Part shown: positions 21,401-30,245 of the stretch, piece after piece
Layout: every line of letters starts with the position of its first letter
How positions within the stretch are numbered: the stretch's first letter is position 1
DNA from: Microcyclospora pomicola
Lineage: Eukaryota; Ascomycota; Dothideomycetes; Capnodiales
Length of the DNA: 64,000 nucleotides
Assembly: GCA_002786065.1 (NCBI GenBank)
Contig: NHNY01000040.1
Location: 52,479 to 116,478 of the forward strand
Direction: 5' to 3'
Notes under the pieces: generated by a model
What the model saw: the letters and a program-made list of their open reading frames with translations, nothing else
Told to the model about the DNA's origin: nothing
The model's database searches: none
Translations under genes and position numbers: made by a program

Positions 21401-21645
21401 CGTTACAGGTTCTCAGTCCCACCAAGCTCATGTTGGTCTCGAGTAGCATCGATCAGAGAGTCAAGACATGGCTGATCGACCTATTGCCGCAGAAGCCAGA
21501 TGTCGAAAGTATAGCAATAGCGAAAGTGCAGGATGTTGGCACGGATGTGGCCGACGTTTCGAACCTGGCGATCGTTGGCGACAGGGTTTTGGTTGTTGGT
21601 GTTGGCATGGACTTACAACACCTTCCCAGATCAACGTCGTCATGA
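18457..21645 (+). CDS. TRM734: WDR6/Trm734 (Rtt10) tRNA 2'-O-methylation WD40 protein
   Basis: This is a single-exon 1062-residue multi-blade WD40 protein. Motifs typical of WDR6/Rtt10 include VTALAFIAGRECILAGEG at the N-terminus, SHLLIASGTAFGDVILWS near residue 160, LLATCSDDRSIKVWDIS near 228 and FGEDATCIAWE near 312. HSGKHIWSVGSD follows near 347, and late blades include ATGSEDTDIKLFS. In yeast this protein partners the methyltransferase Trm7 for 2'-O-methylation of wobble position 34 in tRNA. The same role here is inferred from length, blade order and motifs. The start context ATCGATGG and the immediate WD-like sequence support ATG 18457. No signal or membrane segment is seen, so it is presumably cytosolic. 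Confidence 0.82.
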   Translation: MVEHAHHRVPVTALAFIAGRECILAGEGSILKVYDAVSCSQLSSISLFEDQAIHGIVISPDNIAAFVWGGAFFTKLSITFSKDGGVHLSKDPVARASDWILDAAFCDQVDSACGLAMVTAHNALLFHSIDQGRLGSDLTALTEGESNCILYAAHICWLSTSHLLIASGTAFGDVILWSCHVRQNENGHFVTSPKTHYTFSAHEGSIFGVQISPRLQLFRESGPSYLLATCSDDRSIKVWDISSFDTQEPALAQQPRDTGFGHTLAPEETAPPCLAKAMGHVSRIWHVRFLIETSTVDDRLGNTPLAKRISIMSFGEDATCIAWELTQISDDSMSFTLAQRHITGAHSGKHIWSVGSDSAGRAITGGADGAIAIHSIISPHWRAAEIQCCKSSPSDRYRAYAFVEERLVATTDQGRVLLISLARNDGEELIHEISSGLPHLKGYSIMTSINKTAIIAGMHGTLYVYRSDTKSLQHHARETGKVAGLFACSAAGGINFLLVTSVTSRTVSLYSWLESADRELSIDELVKSEKCLEIPKDFVVTSFSMTLESDQRTIAVLGSRGGSLAVFSWRAADQSGDPASLLVNHVHGVEAVTALLCEVVYERDQRSIYLHSTGRDGTQATQTLRYAEGGLTSDLTHQLSLPFGPNVEGLAMMNNSLLVWGFKGKQFVVHDTLRQHQIMTVDCGGSHRQWAYHPKLKGGSFVCTKASKVYHVSQTEPAYKLLNTGGHGREIKAVAVHLGVEPVIATGSEDTDIKLFSLANAGYECQWTLRRHVTGIQVVRWSDDGSYLFSSGGYEEFYVWRIHQGGGASRLGIVCESSHPNNGASDLRIMDFDVESSSAGYKITMAYSNSAVKQWLYDRSAGWVLLASGDYMTACLTHVRYLSTPEMLFSTATDGHLSLWSESSSGILTLSRRHKIHQSSILSLATHDLPDKCTLVITGGDDNAIGLTIVASSEVSRSSAQMAICGTLLIPRAHAAAITGVALQVLSPTKLMLVSSSIDQRVKTWLIDLLPQKPDVESIAIAKVQDVGTDVADVSNLAIVGDRVLVVGVGMDLQHLPRSTSS

Positions 21646-22962
21646 TGATAAGGTAGCATGCTGACCATCATCAGTTTCCTGCATGCAGTGTACGAGAACG
21701 GGCACCATAATAAGGTAACTACTCCGTACCATATGAACTGTGGTAAAATTGTACTGCGCAGCGTGCACTATGCCCGCAATGGCTGTCGGCTGCCGGAGGT
21801 CAACGGTGCATTCCGGCCCCTGTCGTGGACTTCCTGCACGAGCAGCACGACAAGGATCCTCTCGCCGCTCGAGCGCACATAGCTGTAGCCGCAAGAGCAC
21901 GAGCACTCTCGGTGCATAACGCTTCAGCAGTCCCAGGGATGGGTCGCGGGTCCGACTTTTGCTGCGAGGCCTTTTTCGTGGGTCCGCCGAGGACTCGCCC
22001 AATTCAGTAGAAATTCGGTCGAGATGCGAGAGCGATACACATCCGATCTCTGAACCAAGATCGATGGATTGCCGTTATCCTAGCGGAATGTTTGCAGACA
22101 ATCGTGGATATTTCTCTACAGTAACTTATCTAGTCATGACGGAATGTGCACTACAGCGTTGAGTCGGCGAAGGCCCGTGCAAACGGCCGGGCCATCTCCA
22201 CTCCATGTCTGTCGCGAGCTCAGCAATTCCCACAACGAGCGGCACATTGTCCAGCTCTACAAACAGACACGAAAACAACAGATTCCAACACAGCAAAAGG
22301 CAGACACCATCACAACTTGCAATCTCTGATGGGATGGTGTCCAATGCTGATATCTGCCCATGCAGGTCGATCCTGCAGAAGCGCTGCAGATGGCGCGCGT
22401 CTGCTACGTTAGATCCCGAACCGAGTGCTGCTCGCGCCGTTGGCTACGACGTGCAGCTTTCTGGAGTAGCTCATTTGACCGAAAGCCAGCACACTGCATG
22501 AGGTCGCGCGCTATTGAGTAGGTCGTCCAGGGCCTCATGCCACCTATTGCAAGACGCCATGCAATTTTCTCTTTCGGAGCACGGGAGGGTCGGCAAGTCA
22601 CAGTAGCTGAGTAGACAACATTGCATACGGATCATGTGATACCCTCGAGGTGAATATAACTGGTGCGTGGAGATGTCAAGCGTACCTCGTGGCTGCATTC
22701 GTTCAATTACTGAGGGATGTAGTGAGGCAAGCAAATGCGCGTGAACCTCGCCTGACAGCTGCACAGCTCGCTCGTTGAACGAGATAATGCGTACAGTGGA
22801 AGATTACCTCACTTCTCGACTGTTTCCGTTGGCTTATTCTGCGACATTCTTTCGGCCCCTGCCTTCCTTTTCTCAACATCTTTCTTGTGGAATTACACCT
22901 CCGAGTGCTGATGTAAGATCGAGCATGAGAGACTGATGAGATACTCCGAATAGCGCAGCTTG
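21646..22962. other. Intergenic, no gene seen
   Basis: About 1.3 kb holds only short ORFs without recognisable domains on either strand. No repeats or element ends were seen. The last few hundred bases must include the promoter of the F-box-like gene. Confidence 0.4.
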
Positions 22963-24618
22963 ATGCTACATTCAACGACCTCATCGACTATGTCCTTTGC
23001 TTCTGTGGAATCCTCTGGTCAGCCAATCGCTAGCAGCAGGCCTCCAATTCTCAGACTTTCTAACGAACTTCTCCGACATAGCTTGGACTTTGTGGTGGCA
23101 GACAGCGAGGATGAAGTACAGATTGATCGCCGGCAATTCTTGTCTGTGGAAAGCATTATCTTGCCACCCCCAGCTCATGACTCTGCCCAATCGATCGGCA
23201 ACTTCAGACGTGCTTGCAAACGGTTTGCAGATGTTGGTGCTCCTCTGCTATTCAGTCGTGTAACGGCTCGATTCTCGAAAGCTGGTCTGGAACGAATCGA
23301 GATTCTCACTGGATGGCCTCATCTGGCCTGCCATGTTCGGAAACTCAGCTACATGGTCCCGTGCTTCTACGTCGTTCATGCTGAAGATCCCCAGCTTGTT
23401 ATGCGAGGCACCCGCAGACAGCAGGCCGGTTATGACGCGCGGGAGCTGGCATTGAAGCTCAGGGAGCAGAAAGAAATCATAGAATCACAGGACGACACAA
23501 GGGTGTTGACGAAAGCAATCACCAAGTTTACCTCTCTGCAGCTCGTACAATTGCTACGCGTCATGGATCGAGCAGACCAAAAATTAGCATCGTATAAGCG
23601 GCAAAACGAAAGTACCAGTAATTTTGACCAGAATTGGAGCAGAGCCTGCTCACACGCCAGCCGCACACTTGGCTTAGCGCTGCTTGCATCCAGTCTCCCA
23701 TCACTGCGGATCTCGTTGCCAATGCTCAGTCCTCGAAGTGTTGGGCTGCTTGCAACAGTATCTCCGCGTTCGATAGATCGACTGGCATCGAGATTGACCT
23801 GTCTTACTATTCACTTCGATGATTGGACTGTTAATCTTGATCAAGCGATAAGTGATCTCTCACCCTTGTTTCGGAAAGTGTTCGAGGCTACACCGAACAT
23901 GCTGGCCGTACACGTTGGATTTCCAAGTTGTCGCCCCATCAGCCTATCACTCGAGTCAGTATTTCACAACGTGACCTGGGCACGACTCGTAGCATTTGGG
24001 ATACAGGGCTGGAAGCTTGAAGCCGATGAGATCATACGCCTTGCCACACGTTTCCAAGATCGACTGAAAGGAATACGTCTACGGGATGTGCATATCAAGG
24101 AAGGAGGGATGTGGAAGGATGTCCTAGAAGCATTTCGAGCCCGGATGCAGAGATTGGAATGGGTCAGCCTGAGAAGAATCGGGTACGCGAAGCATTTCGA
24201 CATGAATCGCCTTTCAATGGGACCAGAAGTTTTCGATGCCAATGAGGCAAATGACAGCACTAGCGAGCTCGAGTTTTCTGTGACAGAGCAATCTGATGTT
24301 GAGGAAAGTGATAACGGTGACGAGGAGGCGCCGGGATCCAGTCCTACAAATGATGATGATGATTGGGATGAAAACGAAGACAGTCACTCCGATGCTGAAA
24401 GCGAGGATGGACCAGCCAACAGTGGCGTGGATTTTCCGGCGCTGGATTCGCCGACGACTCCCGGTTCTCGAGCAGTACGGCAAGACGATCGTGACGGTAG
24501 AGGTGAGCCGCCCGAGCTCGAACGCCCAAGCGATGATGGCCTTTTCGTGAGCACAGCGAAGAGGAAGGCTTGGGAAAAATGGGTGGTAAGTCGATATCCG
24601 GCCCACGGGGGGGCCTAG
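22963..24618 (+). CDS. F-box-like protein with acidic tail
   Basis: This single-exon ORF has about 551 residues from ATG 22963; a second in-frame ATG at 22990 is an equally possible start. The N-terminal block PPILRLSNELLRHSLDFV (residues about 26-45) followed by FRRACKRFADVGAPLLFSRV is a typical fungal F-box-like opening. In such proteins it binds Skp1 and the rest recruits a target for ubiquitination. The middle (residues about 200-420) is leucine-containing but lacks clear LRR periodicity. Residues about 425-500 are Asp/Glu/Ser-rich. The tail ends in a short basic helix. Substrate and pathway cannot be told. Lineage-specific expansion of such proteins is common in ascomycetes. Confidence 0.65.
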   Translation: MLHSTTSSTMSFASVESSGQPIASSRPPILRLSNELLRHSLDFVVADSEDEVQIDRRQFLSVESIILPPPAHDSAQSIGNFRRACKRFADVGAPLLFSRVTARFSKAGLERIEILTGWPHLACHVRKLSYMVPCFYVVHAEDPQLVMRGTRRQQAGYDARELALKLREQKEIIESQDDTRVLTKAITKFTSLQLVQLLRVMDRADQKLASYKRQNESTSNFDQNWSRACSHASRTLGLALLASSLPSLRISLPMLSPRSVGLLATVSPRSIDRLASRLTCLTIHFDDWTVNLDQAISDLSPLFRKVFEATPNMLAVHVGFPSCRPISLSLESVFHNVTWARLVAFGIQGWKLEADEIIRLATRFQDRLKGIRLRDVHIKEGGMWKDVLEAFRARMQRLEWVSLRRIGYAKHFDMNRLSMGPEVFDANEANDSTSELEFSVTEQSDVEESDNGDEEAPGSSPTNDDDDWDENEDSHSDAESEDGPANSGVDFPALDSPTTPGSRAVRQDDRDGRGEPPELERPSDDGLFVSTAKRKAWEKWVVSRYPAHGGA

Positions 24619-25226
24619 AGGATTGGCATATGTGGCGTACAGCGCCGGACTACATGTCGAATCTTCAACCTGGAGGCAGTGGGTTCGCGTGAAAGTGACC
24701 ACATGAAACAGTGCGCTCCCTGATGTTCTTCATCTGAGAGTTGCATCACCTCGAGGGTTACCGAAGAACCGCACAATAGCGTATCAACCCAATGCGAAGT
24801 GAGAGATAGCCTCTCAATTTACAAATACAACGCCTTTCGTCCTAGACTTGCTCTAAGGATTCAGTTGACTGGCCATAATGATTCAGTCGAGAAAACGCAT
24901 TCATTTGCCCTCTCAAGTCCAACATCATCGATTTAAATCACGGCTTCACTGGCTTCTCTATCCGGAGGAGCCCACATCAGGCACTGAACTTCAGTGGCAG
25001 CCTCACTTGTGCCCTTTCACGAGCGTTCCTTAGGTATGAATGCAATCAGGTTCATTCTGGTCAAAGGCACATGCTTCCCTTCTTTGTTTCCCCAGCCACC
25101 ACAAAGACTATTCTCGTCCACTTCTCATTAGGAATGCTCTGGCCTGTCCTATAGCCCGGATCTTGTCCTCACACCACGCTATCACTCGAGGTCGTTTCCC
25201 CTGGTGCGAACACAGAGCTCTTGACC
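24619..25226. other. Intergenic between two F-box-like genes
   Basis: No ORF with a recognisable domain, repeat or RNA gene is seen. An overlapping ORF that begins inside this stretch (25040-25456) is a frame shadow of the next gene. Confidence 0.35.
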
Positions 25227-26558
25227 ATGACTGCACTTCAGGGCGCATCGGTAGACTGGGTCATTTTCAAGATCCGAGAACAGATCCAAGATTGGCGCAT
25301 TCAAAGCTTCGAGAACTATGTGGCTTTCAGCATGAACGTGCGTCGACTTTCGCGTCCAGATCACAGACATTATGGCCGACGGCGAAAAACAACTGCAGGA
25401 TCTTCGACTCTTATTGTCGAGATGTGGAGCATGTCTCCGCGAACTATTCGCGTTAAGATCGATGGGGAGCAGATGTTCCACGTCGCCTGTGCTGGAGGAC
25501 TGGTGCCACTGACCGTGTGGCTTGATCGTATCAAGGTCGAATTTTCGTTGAAGAAGGAGGATGGTAAAGGCTTCTACCACCAAAGCTTTCATTATGACCG
25601 TTTGGCGGAGCAGCAGGAGTGGTGGGATAAGAACGGAAAGTTCTTCCGCTTCCTGGATTTGCCTTCCGAGCTGCGAGAAATGGTATATGATTTGGTCATC
25701 CCAGACACGATCGTCCCGTACTTGCCGAGTAGGAATCCAACAAGCTTTGGAGGTTCTACGCCAACTTCGAGCCAGTACCCATTCATGCCTCTCGTCACTG
25801 CCAGTAAGCAGATCTACCTTGAGTCCAGCAGAGTATTACACCATCGCCCATTTCGTGTGGAAAGATACCATGCTCTGGTCATGCTCCTCACTCGTAAAGA
25901 CCAACGCGATCGAGTCAACCGCCTCGAGTTGGCACTTAGCCACCGGGACTTCACAAGGCTTTTCCGAATGGGTCCTGCCTACAACCATCCCTCGGGGGCT
26001 TTATACCCAGTTTCGGTACGCCACCTGCGGGTGATGACATTACAACAGATCACCATATCTATCGCTCCGCCAGCAGTCGCAGCGGGCTCGCCCATTTTCG
26101 ATAGCGCCTGTCAAGTCGATGCGGTGAATTTCCTCTTCGCCTTGATGTGGCCATGGATCCGTGGTCAGCCGGTTCGTGTCACAGGATACGTCAAAAACAG
26201 CCAGCGGGAGGACTTTGAAAAGCATTGTGGAGACGAGGCTCGACTGGTTGCACAATGGCGACAGATGGCCGGAGCCATGGGTGACGAGCAACTCGGCATC
26301 AAGGACTACTACGACTGGCAGGAGTGGCTTGCGCTAGAAGAGGATGGGGGCATACGGCTCGATGGTTGCAAGATGGTGACCGAGCCCAAGAAGCCTGCAC
26401 CCTACGAGTTCGATACCGACGCTGACTCGAGTGACGAAGGCTCGGATGATGAGGATGATGACAGCCCTGCTTTCCCCTGCTTTTGCGTTCCGCGATGTGC
26501 CATCTCAACCTGGACCAACAAGGACGTAGATAAACTCGAGGAAGATGAGGAATCGTAG
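25227..26558 (+). CDS. Uncharacterised fungal protein with F-box-like segment
   Basis: This single-exon protein has about 443 residues; the first true ATG is 25227, two codons into the ORF. I do not recognise the N-terminal 130 residues. The segment FRFLDLPSELREMVYDLVIPD near residue 145 is the LPxELRxxIY opening common to fungal F-box/2EXR-like proteins. The following VTASKQIYLESSRVLHHRPF fits the same class (sets of xxQI..E....LY type). A second conserved stretch follows near 260-310. The C-terminus is acidic (DTDADSSDEGSDDEDDD) and then Cys-containing. No membrane segment is seen. A protein-protein interaction role is inferred only from the class. It lies tandem to another F-box-like gene but shows little similarity to it. 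Confidence 0.6.
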   Translation: MTALQGASVDWVIFKIREQIQDWRIQSFENYVAFSMNVRRLSRPDHRHYGRRRKTTAGSSTLIVEMWSMSPRTIRVKIDGEQMFHVACAGGLVPLTVWLDRIKVEFSLKKEDGKGFYHQSFHYDRLAEQQEWWDKNGKFFRFLDLPSELREMVYDLVIPDTIVPYLPSRNPTSFGGSTPTSSQYPFMPLVTASKQIYLESSRVLHHRPFRVERYHALVMLLTRKDQRDRVNRLELALSHRDFTRLFRMGPAYNHPSGALYPVSVRHLRVMTLQQITISIAPPAVAAGSPIFDSACQVDAVNFLFALMWPWIRGQPVRVTGYVKNSQREDFEKHCGDEARLVAQWRQMAGAMGDEQLGIKDYYDWQEWLALEEDGGIRLDGCKMVTEPKKPAPYEFDTDADSSDEGSDDEDDDSPAFPCFCVPRCAISTWTNKDVDKLEEDEES

Positions 26559-27146
26559 CTGAACTCAAGTACTCGGCAGAGAAGATTGGCGACAAGGGAT
26601 ATCAAACACATATTGCATATATTGCTTATCAAAGCCATCGAGTAGCGAAACGGGCCTTATATTTGTGATCAAGGTATGTGCTTCCGTAAAGGATGTGGCG
26701 TATCACGTGATCTCGAGACATCCACCTGTAGCGACGGTAATCCTCGAACACGATCCTGACTCGACATTCAGCAATATTTACTCCATCGAGCATACATCTG
26801 TGGTGACGACCGATCACGAGGCTAAACACGTTGCAACTCTAACACGATGCTGCTGAAAGCACGGCTGTGAAATGTCATCACTGCCGGCCAGAGCACGAGC
26901 AGCCAAAGTAGTCTGAGCACGCGGAAACCACATTAGACACCTGCTTGTCGCAAGTCACAAGGCGTAGTCACGGTTCGCTGTTGCCATCATGCGTGACAAT
27001 CACAAGCTACAAACATTGTATCTTGACAGGTCTTGAGATGCTCTTCGAGCGTCGAGAACCACGTATCTCGAATATTCCTTGAAGGGTATTCACAACGGTA
27101 TTATCACTTTGGGACACGGACGACTGCATTCTTAGCATCGCCCATC
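26559..27146. other. Intergenic, ZZ/EF-hand gene upstream region
   Basis: No coding signal beyond short random ORFs. An in-frame TTG extension reaches 27033 but is not a plausible start, so this counts as 5' flank. Confidence 0.35.
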
Positions 27147-29741
27147 ATGGCGCAACAGACTCTCTTGACACGGTATACTCCGGCAGTTGTTACGATTGTG
27201 GGTATCGCTGCCGTTATGGGCGGTTATCTCGCGTACACGCATGCTCAAGACACTCCTGTCCAACATTCTCTGCGCAGGAGCAATGCAATACACCACCACC
27301 GTCCCAGCCCAATCGCGGACGGAGAAGACGGACAGCTTGAGCCTACAGTCGTTATCTCAGAGGCCGATTCTGACGGACCGCTTGGCTATGTCATGATTCG
27401 GTACGGGACAGATGCCACGGTCGTACCTTTGGGGATCAAGAAACTCCCGCGAGTTGTAAACCTGGAAGATCTTCTGGATATGCCGCCTCAGACTCTCTCA
27501 CTCGCTCTTGAAGAAACGATCATTGTGTCGGCTTTGACCGCCACCTTTCGAGCTTGCAAGACTGCCCATGCTAGCAACCTTCGAAGCAGGATCATTGATC
27601 TTGGGTACGAACGTCTGATGCAAGCCGTGGAGCAACATGATATAGTGGGAACCAGGGAACAGGTACCACAGATCGCGGAACTCCTCAACAGACCGTACGA
27701 TAGATCAGGATCAACCACCCTTCTCGATGCAATAGACTCCGTCTACGAAATCGAAATTGCCCCGTTTGAATCACCCCTCCGCGATAGCCCCATGTTCTCT
27801 GCCGCAGAAATACCTGTGACGGAGGATGGTCGTGCAGGATACGAAAACTCGCAGCATGAGCCGACCGATGAACTGAAAGGCTTGCTTTACCACATAGCAG
27901 AGGAACAGGCAAGAAGAAAAGCTTACGAACATCGTGGCATCAACTGTGAGTCCTGCGGGGAATCCCCAATCCGCGGTACACGCTGGCATTGCCTGAATTG
28001 CCCCGATTACGATCTGTGCTCGAGCTGTGAGGCTCAAACCGTGCATCCAAAGACACATGTCTTTGTCAAGATCAAGATACCATTACCGGTGCTATCTCAG
28101 CCCTCAAAATCGCACCCGTTGTGGTACCCCGGAGACCCCAGAAAGCTGCATCCTTCCTTGGACCCAGAACTCAGGAAGTCTTTGGTGGCCGAGTACAGTA
28201 TCGACGAACCCGGGATCGATGCTTTGTACGACCAATTCACCGCCCTTGCCAATGTACCGTACCACAACGATGCGACGAGCGTCAAAGCAGGGATCGATCG
28301 ACGAGCTTTCAACAAAGCGTTGTCTAGCGAGCGCTGGCCATCAAGATTTGCGCCGAACGCTATGTACGATCGAATGTTTGCATTCTATGACACGGACAAC
28401 AACGGCTTGATCGGCTTCCAGGAGTTTGTGTCTGGGTTATCCTACTTACGTGGTCCAAAGCGCGGGCAAACCCTTGACCGCGCGCTACGAGGATACGACC
28501 TGGATGATGATGGCTTTGTCAATCGTCAAGACTTCCTCCGACTCTTCCGAGCAAAGTACGTCATCCAGAAGCAGTTGACAAGCGATATGATTGAGAGTGA
28601 GGAGGCAGAGCAAACTTTCGCGATCATGGACGTTCTACGTTCGAGTCAACCTATCAGTTCTGTCTTCAGCCAAGAGGAGATACCGCAAGGCTCTGAGCGC
28701 CCACGGTTCGGCAAGGAAGAAGATATGTACGGCGATATGCAACCCCTTCGGAACACGAAGACTCTTCTGGAGGACGATGATGCCTGGGTACCTCGGTCTG
28801 TGGGAACAAAGGCTTCACGTGGTGACGGCGCCAATACCATTCCTGGCCCTGAAGTACTACGTCGTCACCTTTCCCGATTCGAAGAACTGCTGTATGAGGA
28901 CGAGCAGCCAAGAAACGACGCAGCAAGGGACGAAGCGCAACCAGAGGCCACGGCAGACAATGTGGCACCTGAAGGCGCACCTCGCATTCAACTCCCTTTC
29001 CGGCAATTCTCTGCTCTCGAACCTTGGGCAGAGCCTACCGATGAGGATGTCCTGTGGCAAGTCGTCGAGGAAGGGCTCAATGAGTTGCTTGATCCCATTT
29101 TTAGGCGGAGAGAAAAAGCAGACATTGAAGTTTCACAAGCTCGCCCGGAACTCAAGATGTTCCGGAAGGATATACAGCAATACCTACAGGATAGGGATTC
29201 GAGTAATCACAGTATACTAGAGCTCGCTGTGGAGGACCCTCTGATAGCCGAAGCATTGAGGTCATACGGCGACTCCGATGAGAGGGTCGATCAAGAGTCA
29301 TCGAACGACTCAAATTTCCAAGCAGACATCATCTCGACTGATCAGGACACTCTGGCTAAGCGCGAGAGATCCATCTTGGAGCGGCCCCTTGCTGATCTTC
29401 TTAATGCAACCGGATATGGCATTATTAACGAGAACACGGAGAGTACGGCGCACTTACCCCTTCGGTTCAGATCAGAAGAAGCAAATCAAATGTTCGCATT
29501 GAGCGGTGATCCGACTTTGTCGCCAACGTTCTCAGCCGAAGTTAAGAACACAGGCTCGCCTAAGCCCAAGCCAAGCTATATCGCACATCTCGCGAGTATG
29601 CAAGCCAGAGCAGAAGTGATCGATGCTCGTGGCGGACCTGGACGCTTGAGCTTCGTTGAACTGCAGACCATTGTTGAAGCAGATGCGCGCAAGGAATTGA
29701 GAGGCCTGGTCATGAGCTGGCTTGAGTGGGCAAGCTTTTGA
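27147..29741 (+). CDS. Membrane-anchored ZZ zinc-finger and EF-hand protein
   Basis: The protein has 864 residues from ATG 27147, which has a good context (ATCATGG). Residues about 11-33 (PAVVTIVGIAAVMGGYLAY) form one hydrophobic segment just after a short basic N-terminus. That suits a mitochondrial or other organelle signal-anchor; location is inference. A ZZ-type zinc finger lies at about 262-305 (CESCGE, WHCLNCPDYDLCSSCE, HPKTHVF). Two EF-hands follow: DTDNNGLIGFQEF near 411 and DLDDDGFVNRQDF near 449, both with acidic loop positions suited to calcium. The remaining 400 residues are acidic and mostly disordered, with a late conserved block FVELQTIVEADARKELRGLV. This architecture recurs in uncharacterised ascomycete proteins. 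A calcium-regulated scaffold is a reasonable guess, not a demonstrated function. Confidence 0.75.
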   Translation: MAQQTLLTRYTPAVVTIVGIAAVMGGYLAYTHAQDTPVQHSLRRSNAIHHHRPSPIADGEDGQLEPTVVISEADSDGPLGYVMIRYGTDATVVPLGIKKLPRVVNLEDLLDMPPQTLSLALEETIIVSALTATFRACKTAHASNLRSRIIDLGYERLMQAVEQHDIVGTREQVPQIAELLNRPYDRSGSTTLLDAIDSVYEIEIAPFESPLRDSPMFSAAEIPVTEDGRAGYENSQHEPTDELKGLLYHIAEEQARRKAYEHRGINCESCGESPIRGTRWHCLNCPDYDLCSSCEAQTVHPKTHVFVKIKIPLPVLSQPSKSHPLWYPGDPRKLHPSLDPELRKSLVAEYSIDEPGIDALYDQFTALANVPYHNDATSVKAGIDRRAFNKALSSERWPSRFAPNAMYDRMFAFYDTDNNGLIGFQEFVSGLSYLRGPKRGQTLDRALRGYDLDDDGFVNRQDFLRLFRAKYVIQKQLTSDMIESEEAEQTFAIMDVLRSSQPISSVFSQEEIPQGSERPRFGKEEDMYGDMQPLRNTKTLLEDDDAWVPRSVGTKASRGDGANTIPGPEVLRRHLSRFEELLYEDEQPRNDAARDEAQPEATADNVAPEGAPRIQLPFRQFSALEPWAEPTDEDVLWQVVEEGLNELLDPIFRRREKADIEVSQARPELKMFRKDIQQYLQDRDSSNHSILELAVEDPLIAEALRSYGDSDERVDQESSNDSNFQADIISTDQDTLAKRERSILERPLADLLNATGYGIINENTESTAHLPLRFRSEEANQMFALSGDPTLSPTFSAEVKNTGSPKPKPSYIAHLASMQARAEVIDARGGPGRLSFVELQTIVEADARKELRGLVMSWLEWASF

Positions 29742-30245
29742 CGCAATGTCCGGTGTACAATACATCTTGTTGAACAGATCAGCGGTTGCAATGCTTCATG
29801 CCAGGTGTTATGCAGCACTTTCTACGATCTTTACGTTGATAGCGGCACGGTGTGGTTTCCATCTCCGCCGTCCACGGCGTGTGTACAAGAATTCGATACG
29901 TGTCATTTTCCTTGCTTTCCATTGTTACCAAATTTCAACATTCATTGCAGGGCGTAAATTCGTGCCTGCGTCCAACAATCTGCGCAAGGATACGATTTCT
30001 CGACTGTGATACATTACGCACACGTAATGTGGTTCTCTCATGCGGCCATCAAAGTCAATCAAGGGATTTGTTTCAGATCAGCATGACGACCTTCATGCAG
30101 CGTATTGTGCCACATGCACCGACCGTGCCTCGCAAAGCATTTAAGATGGCCGCAGTTCCCATTGTCTGTCATTCATCAGCAAGTCATAGTCTCCATTTCA
30201 CTCACTTCCTCTACACGATCATTTTGAGCAGCCGCGAATTGCAGG
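29742..30245. other. Intergenic, esterase upstream region
   Basis: No recognisable coding or RNA feature. This non-coding stretch contains the promoter of the secreted esterase. Confidence 0.35.
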
